Below are positions 22,928-34,245 of a stretch of 64,000 nt of DNA, piece by piece (position 1 is the first letter of the stretch; every line of letters begins with the position of its first letter). The notes under the pieces were generated by a model, which had not been told where the DNA came from, did no database searches, and saw only the letters and a program-made list of their open reading frames with translations. The position numbers and the translations under genes were made by a program. Location of the stretch: assembly GCA_958450365.1 (NCBI GenBank), contig CAUEEP010000743.1:7270501-7334500 (forward strand), in the 5' to 3' direction. The stretch comes from Mesorhabditis belari. Taxonomy: Eukaryota > Nematoda > Chromadorea > Rhabditida > Rhabditidae.

Positions 22928-23404
22928 TAAGAACACTTTTGACTTTTGAAACTGCGTTGCTATTTACGGAAAAAACCATTAGAGGATTTTTCTCAAGAAA
23001 TGCGCGGGATCTTCGAGAAGGAAAAGCGAAAAGACAATTGGGAAAAGGCTCCGTTACAACGGCGTACACTTATTATTTGCGGAGTACTTGGTAAAGAGAA
23101 AAAGAAAAGATCTTAGTTGAGGGGACACCTGTGAAACTTTACACCCGAATGAAACCCCGCGTTGACCCTCAACCCCCATGTGGATGAGAAATCGTTCGAG
23201 TAAAATACGAATGTAAAACAGATGGAAAAAAAAGTACTATCCGGTTATACCCGCTTTTTTGTATCCTATCCAGATTTTTTTGAGAAAAAGTGTGGATTAG
23301 TCTCAGTTGTGTTAGGTATCAGAAATGTTTAGGTTATAATTTCAGAACAAAGGTAAAGGTAGATAATAAAGAAGTAAAAGAATTGGCAAGAAGTAGAAAA
23401 GTAG

Positions 23405-23478
23405 ATTTCCGGGATTGAACCCTGGACCTTGCTTTCCTTTCCGGGTAATTGCTTTAACCACTGAGTTATCCGGTACCT
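23405..23478 (-). pseudogene. Degenerate tRNA-like sequence
   Basis: Minus strand: GGATAACTCAGTGGTTAAAG (A-box-like) and GGGTTCAATCCCG (B-box). The middle (ATTACCCGGAAAGGAAAG) resembles the anticodon arms of the trio at 12.3-12.6 kb. It lies between predicted exons of the large minus-strand gene. Confidence 0.4.
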
Positions 23479-23580
23479 TAACTTGTCAAGAGAAAGAAGG
23501 AAATATAAAGGAATATTAGAGATTTAACCTAGATAGGTATGGAGATGTATAATCGGATAGTACCAAAAAAAAACTCAAAC

Positions 23581-24297
23581 CTTCGAGTCCTGGTTGGAGT
23601 GGCTTTTGGTCGGACAAGCCGAGTGGTGTTCGCGGAGCCATGCTCAACGGTGTCGAAGCTGATCCCGGTGGAGTTGGTCGTCCGAAATTCGTTGCTGATG
23701 GTGGAGTCTTTGCCAGCACCCCTCCATTCATCAATCCCACCATACCGCTTCTAAACAATATTTTGAGTTTTCTCGGAAATTCACATTTCTTGTTCCCCTT
23801 CTGAGCAAATAGGGCCCCCTCTCTACCCGCTAATTAAACCATGGTCGCAATTATGGGTCCCAAAATTGTACTCTTGCGTCGATACGGAATTCCCGACACA
23901 TGTAATAAACTTTTTTTTTGTAGCCGTTGGCGTTTCATTTTCACACGCGCATAGAAAGTGTTTGGGAATGTTGAAATTTTCGCAATCACGCAATTCGTGA
24001 AAGTTGAGAGAGAGAAAGAAGATTGGGAAACGGAAAAACAAACCGTAGCGGATCATCGAGACGTGGGGTTTTGGCGAGCGGAGAAGCGGAAAGCGGCGCT
24101 GAGGGAGCGCGTTTTGCATGGAGATTCGATGTAGGCGAGTTGGAAGCGGGTGAGGGTTGACTGCCAAGGGGAGAACCCTTGGGTAGACCAACAGGCGATC
24201 CACCAAGGGCACCAGACAGAACCCCCACTCCCGCCACCCCACCTGCCACTGCTGACGCCAGTCCTCCCGACAGCACGGCAGTTTGTAGAGCCGCTTT
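23581..24297 (-). CDS. Two Pro/Ser/Ala-rich exons of a large minus-strand gene
   Basis: Exons 24297-24044 and 23750-23581 join in phase 2 (acceptors TTTCAG and GTTTAG, donors GTTTGT and GTTTGA). They encode an Ala/Gly/Val-rich segment, then PSAPLSASPLAKTPRLDDPL and an SGMVGLMNGGVLAKTPPSA segment with several Ser/Thr-Pro sites. There is no ATG near the first acceptor, so a 5' exon must exist upstream. They begin in phase 0, which fits the last exon of the gene ending at 31538, but the next downstream join (phase 1 into the exon at 22636) does not stay open, so an exon is missing or these belong to a different transcript from the AUTS2-like part. Confidence 0.7.
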
Positions 24298-27200
24298 CTG
24301 AAATTTAAACAATCAATCATTTGCTCTAGTTTCGTACGCAAATCTTCACCAAAGTTGAGTGAATAAGATTTAAGCAAATCTAGAATTCAAAATAATATTT
24401 TTTGATATGACTAATAGAAATCTACTTGTGATATAATGGAGGAGAAGGGGAAAAAGAAGAAAAAAAAAGAGTGATAAAGTATTTTGTAGACAAATGAGGT
24501 GAATAATCAGCAGAGAAATGCGTGAAAAAGAGATAGAAGAAAGAGGAAAGGGAAGGTAGATCGAATGAGATTTGCCTAATCCGCTAAAATGAGATCAGTC
24601 GAACGCAATTCCCGAAGAGGAATCACTCGCTCAAAGGTCCCTTGAATTGATTTCCCCTACACACTCTCTCTTCGGCCTTTCAATTCCCTTTTTCATTTTC
24701 TTTTCACTTCATCCGACGTCCACTTTTCCCACTCACTGATAGAAGAGATTAAATGCACATAATAGAAACTTTTTCATCGAGATAAATAGGACATGTCATG
24801 ATGAAAAATACATATTCATCAGCTGCCTAGAATAGATGATTTCCATTTTAGTCGAACAGAGGAAAGATCTTGAAAAAAAAGAAAACAAGAGTTGGACATA
24901 TATAGAAATCTTAAGGAAAAGGAAAGAAAAGTTGAAAAATAGATATTATAAAAGAAATCGGAATATTTAGAAGTATAATAACATGTAAAATGTAAGCAAC
25001 AGGCGTCCTATGGGAACGGACTGGCACGCGGCCAGCAAAAGCAAAGAGAAAAAGAGATCCAAGAGAAAACTGATAAGTGCCGATGGCCTAGACGATCCTG
25101 AAGCACAAAGGGAAAGGCTTATCAATTGATAGACGCATTCGGCAAAGATGACTTGGTCATAGACTATGGCCGGCCAGAGAGCTTTTCTCCCGTGCCAACT
25201 CGCGCATCGATTCGACGGGGCAACGGGGAAGCACAAGGAGCTCGAGAAGCCGCGATGCTGGGCTTTCCCCTGCCCGGGGGGACACGTTCCCTCGCAGATG
25301 CACATCGATTGCACCGCGGTGGCCTTTTTCTTTTCCCTCAATCCTCCTTTCCTTTCCTTTTCTTTCTCCGTTCACCTATTGGGCCCACTCTCTCTCTCTC
25401 TCTCTACCGGATTCTGACTAAACCACCACCTTCCGTTTCCAACCACCCACCCTCTTTTTTCCCATAATGGCCAATGATTTTTGAGCTTGACCTTCAGAAA
25501 TTTTCATTTTTCATCGGTTTAATCTTCTCAAAATGAATTGGAAAGCTGACGAATGATGCACAAAGAACAGAAGAATAATCTCTTTTTGATCCATGAGAAA
25601 ACTGCAAATGGTGGAGAAATTTTCTGACACTTAAAAATTATTTTTTAGAAAATCGAGAAAGATCAAACGAACAGAAAGAAACATAATAATGAGAACCTTG
25701 CCCGAGAAACGTATCGTGTATGCTAGAGAAAAAGAGAAGAGAGGGGAAATGCCGCTCGGGCGCATATTGAGAATTTGAAATGATTCCCGACGATTACGTG
25801 GCCAGCCATTCCCTGATATTTTCGTGCTTTTTTCACCGCCGAGAGCCGATTTGAATTTAGCTTATTTTAATAGGGAAAGGGAAGAGCAAAAGTGTTAAAC
25901 GACCAGAAAATCATTGGATGACGAAAAAACGGGGATATTGGTTTTTGAAAAGAGAAATGATATGATGTAACAAAAAAATAAGGCATCACATAAAAAGTTC
26001 GGAATTGTATTAGACTGTCCAGAAAGTCTTTTCCTAATAAAAAGTCCAGAAAGTCTTTTCTAGAAAGCTTAATAAAAATCGATATTTAGTCTTTCCCTAT
26101 ACTCGTGCAACCCCCCGGTGAATGGTCAATAAGCGGCCCAGAGACACAAAGAGGCAAAAAGGGCGCAGAGACACAGTTGAGCAAACGGGAAATGAGGCGG
26201 CTGACCTGCAGGAGAGGAGGAGAGCAAACTCGCTTTGCTGCTCTGGCTGGGACGGGATGGGGGTGGCCGCGCTCGATGTCCGCTTTCTCCGAATGTCTCC
26301 CCATCCCTTTTCCCCTCATCTCCTTCCACCTCCCGGATTTCGGTCTGTCCACTTCCAGCCGTCCTTTCCCTTTTTCGGCCTTTCTTCTTCTCCTCCCCAA
26401 AAATGGAAGCCAAGAGTGGACGCGACACGCACTTTCCAAATATTTGTGCGCGTCTCCTTTCGATCTTTCACAAACATTGACACACACTCGTCTCCATCTC
26501 AATGTCTCTCGCTGAAGGTCGAAAATGCTGATTTTCGACCGCTTTCTTTCACTAGTGCCTTAATTTTTGTGCGATAATCAAGGCCAAGTTGATGGTCAGT
26601 CTCGCGATTTCAAGGACATTTGTGGATGTGGAGAGACGAATAAAATTAAAGGCTCGCGAAAAAAGAGAGACAAGAAAGGTGAAAGGGTAAAGTCATATGG
26701 AAAGAGGGTTGCTGGGTGAGTGGCGGGGACTAAATAGGAAAGACGAGGCTCTTGGCCAGAGCACTCGTGTGCAAATCGAATTTGGGGAGTGCTCCACGGA
26801 ATTGAGCAGCTTCACTCCCCGGTTGACTGTCCACACGCGCAAACACCTTTTTTAGCTTTTGCGATTCAAAAACAAACATCAAAGTTTCGTAATTTCGAAA
26901 ACGCCAAAACGACGTTTTGTCGTGAAATTGCAAATGAATTTTTTCGCCTCTCAAATCTCAAACTGATATGGAGAAAGGGGGTTATCAGTGGCGAGAAAGG
27001 AGATTCATCCAATTTTGGTACAAACACAAACACTCGAAACGATAAATGCGTGTAAACGGAAAGGGAAATTGGAAAAAAGATATGGATGGGAAGAGGGAGT
27101 TGAAAAAGAAAAGGGAATAAAAAGAAAGAGATGGGGGTCTTTCTCAAAGACATTGGTGGATGGGAAATTCCTCGTGACCTTCGCTCACCAGCCCGGAAAA

Positions 27201-29520
27201 CGCGAAAGAGGCCCGCCAAAAGACGCAAAAAGACATGCTCCGTTGACGCTCCCCATGCCCCTTTTTTTCTCCTCTCGTCAAGTGACCATTTCTCTCTCAT
27301 TTTAATGAACATTTTTCCACTCGGTTTTCCCATTTTCCCATTGCTTTTTTTCTCTGACCGAAAAACTAAACAACCTTTACTGATAATCGTCTCTCTCCTT
27401 TTTAGATAGATCAATTATCGGATCTCTCATTTTTTTCTAATATAACCTTGAACCTGAAAAGTGTTGGAAAAACTTTAATTGACGGCTTTTAGTGAAAGAA
27501 GAGAAAGAAAAGAATAAAAACCTTTTTTTAAAAAGAAAGCTGTTATTTGAGCACATCGTTTTTTGCAATTAAATCCATTCGAGAGGTTTGCTTTTCGGAA
27601 AAAATGGAGGAAGGGGGTTTGACGAGAAAAAAAAGGGTTTTTGAAAAAAAGAAAATTGCTAGAAGATGAAAAAAAAACTCTTGAAGACAAGGAAATAAAT
27701 AAAAAAGTTTTGAGAAAAAGAAAAGAGGTTGTAAGTGGAAAGACATGATGGAGAAACGAATGGGGAACAGAAAAAGGGGAAGGGAACGGGTTGAAAGGTT
27801 CAAGGATCTTCAATTTCTCCCAACATTGAATATTCGAAAATAGATCGACAAATTGGAAACCTTTCGACTTTTTCACACTTTGATTTCTTTCAATTATAAA
27901 ATGTATTCGCAAAAAAACCCCCGAGAGTTTTCTAATTTTCAAAATTCCTCTGGGAATGTTCGTAATTTAAACGTAATGAACTCTGCGAAACAGCGAAATT
28001 GAAATTTCATGATGATGTGATATTTAAAACAAATTCATCATTAGAAATTTTTTGTGAGAAAGGAGAAGAGAAGTGTGATTTTAAGCGCAAGCAAGGGAAA
28101 ATAAAAAAAATGAATCACGAAAGAAAGCGCTTGAGATGTTTTGTCTTTGGCTCTAATGTATTTTGACTGTTTCTCCGATCATCGCCGTTCCGCTTTTTTT
28201 CAAAACAGAAAAATTTCCTGGAAATGTTAATTGTATGGATAAAAAGATAAAAGAGCTAAACAATAGACGGAAGAGACGTAAGAAATCGAATGAAAGAGAA
28301 AGAGTGACATGTCAAGAAAACTTGAAAAGAGAAATTCAATGAAAGGGGACTGAGGATTAGGAAAATGATAAATGATGAATAGGATAAAAAAACAATGACC
28401 ACCCAACCTCTTTTCAAGGTGTTTTTTCTTTTCCGGGCCGATCCTTCAAAAAAAGGAAACCAATTGAGCCAGCCCAATCCCGCCGGCTCTTTTTTACATG
28501 CGCCAAATTGTGAGCGATTCCTAGGTGACCCTTTCCTTTTCCAAATCTCTCACATCCACTTTCTCCTATTTTTCCCCAATCGAGAGAAAAGGATGAAGAG
28601 AAAGCAGTCGATTGGTGGGAGCTGTTTGATCGAGAAAGGAAATCGAATCCATTCGCTCTCATTTTGCATTCATCGTACGCACGCATCAATGCACTCTCTC
28701 TCTGTTCTCTTTTTCTTTTCTCTTTTCATTTTCCCCCGCCCTACTTACCCCATATTCAAAAGCGCTCTTTTTTCCCCATTTCAACGACTATAGTTGATTG
28801 TGGTCACTCGCAAAAATACTAATATTTCTAGATTTTCAAAACCGTCACTAGAATCGGCTTTCGGGCTTGATAAGAGGATGATTTGAAAAGATATAATCTG
28901 TAATCACGCGCGATCTCCTGCAGCATGCAATCATGGATTAAACTCGTTAATACATTTTTAATCAAGGGAAATGCATGGTTGAGCTCAAAATCAGGCCCGG
29001 AAATCTGTTTGGTAATTGAGAGATTTTGAGAGATTTTTTGAGAGATTTTCTCAATTTAGAGAAGTGACGATGAGAGATGAAAAGATAGAAAAGAGGTGGG
29101 TGGTCCAAAAAGTGAAAGGGAAATTAAATCTTTGCAATTTCATCAACAGACGCATAAACACTTCCGATCCAAATATCCGCCATCAGAAGGTCTAATACCA
29201 AAGAAGATAAGCTTTCTACGGAAATTTGGTGCTGTGAGAAAAAATGCTTGCAAAAACATCTAAAAATTCTGTGGATATTAGACGGGAAAACTAAGAAATA
29301 TGCGGATTTGCCAGAGATAGAAACTTAAAACCATCAAAAAAAATGGAAGCATGTAGTCGTGGTAATTCGGGTTTATCTAGGAAAATCATCCCCCGGAGAA
29401 ACACGAAGCCGATTATAAAAGTACAGAGCTTTTTTGGATGGCATGACTGGATCAAATATTGAAATTGAAGAAGAGATCAAGAATCTTATATTATTGAAAA
29501 CTTAAAAATCAAAGTAAGGT

Positions 29521-29590
29521 GCACTACGGGGGGTTGAACCCGTATCGTGTGGGCTGTAGACAAGAGTGCCCCCGACTGCGCCACGGCCAC
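29521..29590 (-). pseudogene. tRNA-like sequence, relative of that at 22080
   Basis: Minus strand: GGCGCAGTCGGGGGC (D-arm like), GTCTACA loop region (CTA at the anticodon place) and B-box GGGTTCAACCCCCC. The 3' half, ending CCGTAGTGC, matches the copy at 22080. The stems are poor. Confidence 0.35.
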
Positions 29591-29596
29591 AATGTG

Positions 29597-29694
29597 TCCA
29601 ACTTGTATACTTTCAGAGTACCGCCCCCAAGGGGGACACTAGGGGAACACTTTTAGGGGGACACTGGGGGCTGTACTTTGAAAGTATACCAACT
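29597..29694. mobile_element. 98 bp fold-back beside the tRNA-like unit
   Basis: TTGTATACTTTCAGAGTACC at the left is answered by GTACTTTGAAAGTATACCAA at the right, with CCCCCAAGGGGGACACTAGG repeats between. It begins a few bases after the tRNA-like sequence. Confidence 0.6.
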
Positions 29695-31537
29695 AGCAAA
29701 AAAAAAAGAATTAAGACGTTTGGTTCAAGAATAATCAAGAACTTTTTACTTTGTACTTTTTGAGGTCAAAAAAACGATTAAGTGGGGGAGGGTCACCTGG
29801 ATCTAGCGAAAATGTGGATCCACCTGTCCAATCACATTAAAATTTCCCCGATTTCTATAGAGATTTGCAAGAGTGGTAACTATGAGCGCTCGATTGCTCC
29901 GGAAACATAAAAAAGAACATGTTTCTTAATGTAAACACAGCCACAGTCAACAATTTATTGTTTATAAGAAAGTTTAGTAAGAAAGAGTAGAGTTTGTTCG
30001 TGCATGGTGGTGGGAATGATGTGATGGAGAAAGAGAAGACGAGGGCAATGATGGCCCTTTCGATTGCCCACCCCTTCCTCCTCTTTGTCCCCAATCAAAT
30101 CCTTCTTCACTCGTTGCCCCCATTTTCAAAAAAAAAGAAAAAAAGTGTTTTTTATTCTCTAAAAAATCGCGCAAAATTCTATGCTCTTTTCAAGAAATTC
30201 AGGGCCATTTTGTCACTTTATCCGATGACTATTTTCTCATAAATCCTAAAGGATTAGTAGATAGTAAAGATGGGTTGGTGTCAGGGGATTAGTATTCAGA
30301 AGCCCATATGTGAGAAGGGGGGTTTTCTATGAAATCTCCCATCACTTCTTTCCACCCACCCAAGCTCTATTGTTCGAGAGAGAAAGAAAAGCAAAAATTG
30401 AGAATGGCTGAAAAATTCTTTGCAAATTTGTGTGTGCCCAAAATTTCCAGGCTTTTAGCCGAAAAAATGAAGCAAAAAAAAAGTGGCGGAAGTGGAGAAA
30501 TTACATTCGCGGAAAGTGCTCGTTTCCTGGGCCAGATTTCCTCTCGAAATTCACTCAAATTTCCGGTGTTTTAAGAGAAACGATTCGTAATTTGTAAAAA
30601 AAAACACTTAATGAAGCGACAAAAAGAATGAAGTGTGGGATAAAAATAGTCGCTTCTAGAGCCGAAAAGCTTTAACAAATCCACTACGATATTTTATTGA
30701 TGATTTTTTGGTGCCAACCCAAGTTTTTAAAGGCTTTTGTTATTTATTTCGCAAAAAATATTTGATAACTTTTTACTAGTTTTCAAGAGGAGATTCAGGA
30801 CTATCGAATGACTATAATAGTTTCGTTTATCTTTGAATTTTCATAAAATTATCACTAAAACAGTAACGACTACGCTCAAAATTGTGAATGTGTTAAAATG
30901 CGGTAAGGAGAGGCGAGTTGAGACAGATTGCAGGTGAAATGGATGTTGCAAATTCAGGAGTGCAGGTGGTCGAAGAAAAGAGAGCAGCTGTGTCTTCACC
31001 CATGAGACATTTCCCCTCATTTGCAGGTGAATTAAGGGGAAAGGGCTGAGAAGAACCAGAATGTCACCTTTGATAATTGAGGCAATACGCTAAGTGGTAA
31101 TTATTTCAAGGCTCCGACGATTTACCTCGTCATGGCTACAAGAAGATGCTGATTTGTAAACAAAAGGGAAATTCCGAAGTGAGTATTTGATCTTGAAGAG
31201 CTGTCTCATGTCTGACAGTATTTAAGAAGGCTGTCCTACAATACTCAAGCTGTACAACTTTAGTTATTTCGAAATTTCGAGATAACTTAATCGGCTAATA
31301 TCTTTCCGAGATACGGTAACGACTAAGTGAGGAATTGTAGGATATTGCACAGGACACAGGAAATGTACGATATTCCAGAAATCAAATTGTACTAGGTCAA
31401 CTATTCTGGGAAAATAAGCAATGAAAAACTCTGAAACAAGTGCAAGATCATTGAATTCAAGAAGAACTTTTGAGAAAATGAAGTGGTGAATTTTAAAGTG
31501 AAGGAAAAACAATCATAAAACATTTGAAAGCACAAAC

Positions 31538-34245
31538 CTCTCGAAGTTTTCTCTCTTTGCGTTCTCTTTTTTCCCGTTCCTTTTTTTTCTTTGATTTTTT
31601 CGGCTTTTTCCCACACCTCCGCCTCTTTTCAGTTCGTCTTTTTTCTTGTTGGTGACGAAATCGCTTCTGAATTTAAGGAATGAAATTTGATCGCTTTTCT
31701 GTAGATCGAGAAAAAGAGAAATTTTGCCACCTTCTCAATTTTGAGGGTCTTTTCATCGACGAGGAATTTCTGCCACTCTTGTTTCAGTTCTTTGTTCACT
31801 GTTCCAAGGGTCATCTGAAAAAGGATTTTTTGTAATGATAATGATGTAATCATTTTTAAACGAAAGTACGAGAAGGAGAGAAAAGACTTTCAGAAAAGTC
31901 TAATATATGCATTTTACTGGCTTAATTGCTTTTAGCTGCTTTTAACTGCTTTGCAACGTACTTTTGCGGTTTGAATGCGCAATCGGAGATCAGCTTTGTA
32001 GTTCTTCATTTCATGCGATCTTTTCATCAACGCCTCTCTCCGCTCCGTTCGCTCTTCCACCAAGCGGCTCTTATCGATCAGTTGCTGAAAAAATGATTTC
32101 AATTTAAATACAATTCAAATCTTATATGATTTCCACACAAACCTTTTTCTTTTTAAGTTTTTGCTTGATTTCCTTGATGTGGCGTTGAATCTCGATCTCA
32201 ACTTTTTTCCTCTCCTCTTCCTCGAGTTTTTTCACACGCTCGAACTCGCTGTCGAATAACTAGAAAGGTAAAAGTATGAAAGATTAATCAAAGCTTTTTA
32301 CCCTTTCATCTTCCTTGCATGTAAATAACATCAAAGAGAATTCGTCGATAATCATTTCATGTGCAAAGGCATTTCGAGCAGCCTCATTCAGCGCTAAACT
32401 TACAGTCAGTTTTATTTCTTAATATGGGATTTGAAAAACCGTACCAAGAATTAGGATCAGATGTCAAGAAATAACAGTTTATATGAAATTAAAACTCACA
32501 AAAATCAACGGGTTGTTTCTCTCTTTTCTTCTCATTTTGTTCTTCCCGTTTTTCTGAATCCTCTTCTTCTTTAACATCGATTCCCGAGTCGGAACTCTTC
32601 GAGCAGCACGGTTCATTTTCTTCTGAAGGACTTGAATCCGGCGATTCTTCTTTGACCAAAAGCTAAAATATCTGATTTGTCTAAAAGCTGAAAAATATGA
32701 AAACTGAAATTTTGAGAAAACCCTCACCGAATCTCCATTAGTCAAGCCATTATGTAATGGAGGTATTTCGCCGGGTTCCAAAATGACTCCATTCGGTAAA
32801 AGTACAGGCACATTCGAATCTTCGATCTTTATCTCAGACATCCCCATTTCCTGAATCAAGTTTATCCAATTTAATTATTTTTCCTTACTTTTACAAGATC
32901 TTGATGCACTGAGTCCAAGTTCTTCTCTTTTGGACTCACCACTTTTGGGCTGGTATTGCTGAAGCCGGCCTGAATCGGATGTGGTTCTTCTTCGGGTGAA
33001 ATCTGGAAATGGCGAAGTTTAAAGTCGATTGCTGAATTAACGAAACCTTAGAGGTGGTGAGTGGTAACTCGAAACAATCGAAGAAGTTTCTTGAATGCGG
33101 ACAGAACATATCGTGAGTCGAATAAGGCAATGGTTGAGCGGGCGGTCGAATCTTTCTCACTGGTTTCACCGGCACCACCACGGGCAACTGAAATTGCGAA
33201 TGGTTTACATAAAATTCGCTTTCCTTCACAAATTATCATTCGAATTTGCTTGTGAGTGAACCAAAATTGACTTTAAAAGATGGGAAATTGAGCAATAAAG
33301 ACTTTTATTTAAAGCAAACCCTAGGTTAATTGGTGAATTTGTTATTTTTCAAAAGGAAGTACGAAAAGGAACGAAAAGACTTCTGGATAGCCTAATGGTT
33401 TAAAAGCTCAAGCAAATTTTATCGTATAAACCCACTTTGATTGAGCGTCCACGACCCGGCTTTCGTCCGGGTCGATTCGGGAGGGAATTTGATGAAAGAT
33501 TTGTTGAGGGAGATGAGTTGGGAGTGGCTGGTGATGAGGCATGGGATAGTCCATTTGGCGGTCGTCCAGGTCCCGCACCCCGACCTCGACCACGTGTTGA
33601 GGGTTTTCTGAAGTAAAATTGTTAAATGACTATTCTTTAATTTATCTTTTACAAGACAAATCTCAGCTTTACCTGATCGGAATGGTGGGTGTCTTGAAGA
33701 TGGCGTCATCGCTTTGCTTTTCAGCGTCACCGATCAAATGTGAGTCCTGAATTTTGGATTGTAGAGTTGGAATCAGATTTTGTTCCAGTCAGAATAAGAT
33801 TTTGTTCTAAACCTTTTAAATCTAGCTATGTCTATGCAAAAACACGAGAGTACGATAAGTTCTATTATTTTGAAATGCACGTCTTGTTGCCAAATTTTTT
33901 GGAAAGCTTATGAAATTGCGAAAAGACAAGAAATGTTTGAAGTACAATATCTTGATGTTAAATACTAGATTATACTAGATCCTATATACTAAATACTAGA
34001 TTATACTAGATCCTATATACTAAATACTAGATTATACTAGATCCTATATACTAAATACTAGATTATACTAGATCCTATATACTAAATATTAGATTAAATA
34101 TTAGATTAAATACTAGATAAATACTATATACTAGCACAATATTAAATTCAAAATTTAAACCGACCTCATCATGATGAGAAGATGGAAGATGAGAAGGATG
34201 ACTTGGACCGGCGACAACAGCTGTTTCCCCTTCTGTATCGTGCAT
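31538..34245 (-). CDS. AT-hook-like, coiled-coil nuclear-type protein (5' part of a large gene)
   Basis: Twelve minus-strand exons join in phase: 34245-34165, 33746-33673, 33607-33436, 33187-33047, 33002-32889, 32850-32728, 32662-32500, 32393-32302, 32259-32143, 32084-31962, 31814-31731 and 31666-31538. The ATG is 8 bases after a TTTAG acceptor. Order of features: acidic/His-rich start; Arg-Gly-Pro clusters resembling AT-hooks (STRGRGRGAGPGRPPNG, NRPGRKPGRGRSIK); a Pro/Val stretch; acidic Ser-rich segments (VKEESPDSSPSEENEP); an LNEAARNAFAHEMIIDEF helix; long Lys/Glu/Arg coiled coils; a very basic end (KKSKKKKEREKRERK). This suggests a chromatin or nuclear factor, by composition only. The last donor (GTTTGT, phase 0) has no nearby partner; the next phase-compatible exon is at 24297, 7.2 kb away. 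Confidence 0.82.
33958..34125. repeat. 31-bp minisatellite in an intron
   Basis: About four units built on TACTAGATTATACTAGATCC followed by TATATACTAAA, then a degenerate end. It lies in the first intron of the AT-hook-like gene. Confidence 0.9.

Larger units (their letters stand above)
24298..31537. other. 7.2 kb with no convincing exons: long intron or promoter region
   Basis: Mostly purine-rich/pyrimidine-rich low-complexity DNA. A GC-rich block at about 25126-25330 is open on both strands; a second GC-rich block lies at 26100-26420. TIR-like fragments (CCAGAAAGTCTTTTC twice) lie at 26015-26060. A tRNA-like unit and a small fold-back lie at 29.5-29.7 kb. Many overlapping open frames were inspected and none could be tied to splice sites or a family. 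Confidence 0.55.

Noticed and set aside
26086..26577. Several overlapping frames of 80-150 codons on both strands
   Set aside because: All frames of one GC-rich block are open at once, and none has a recognisable sequence or splice sites that extend it.
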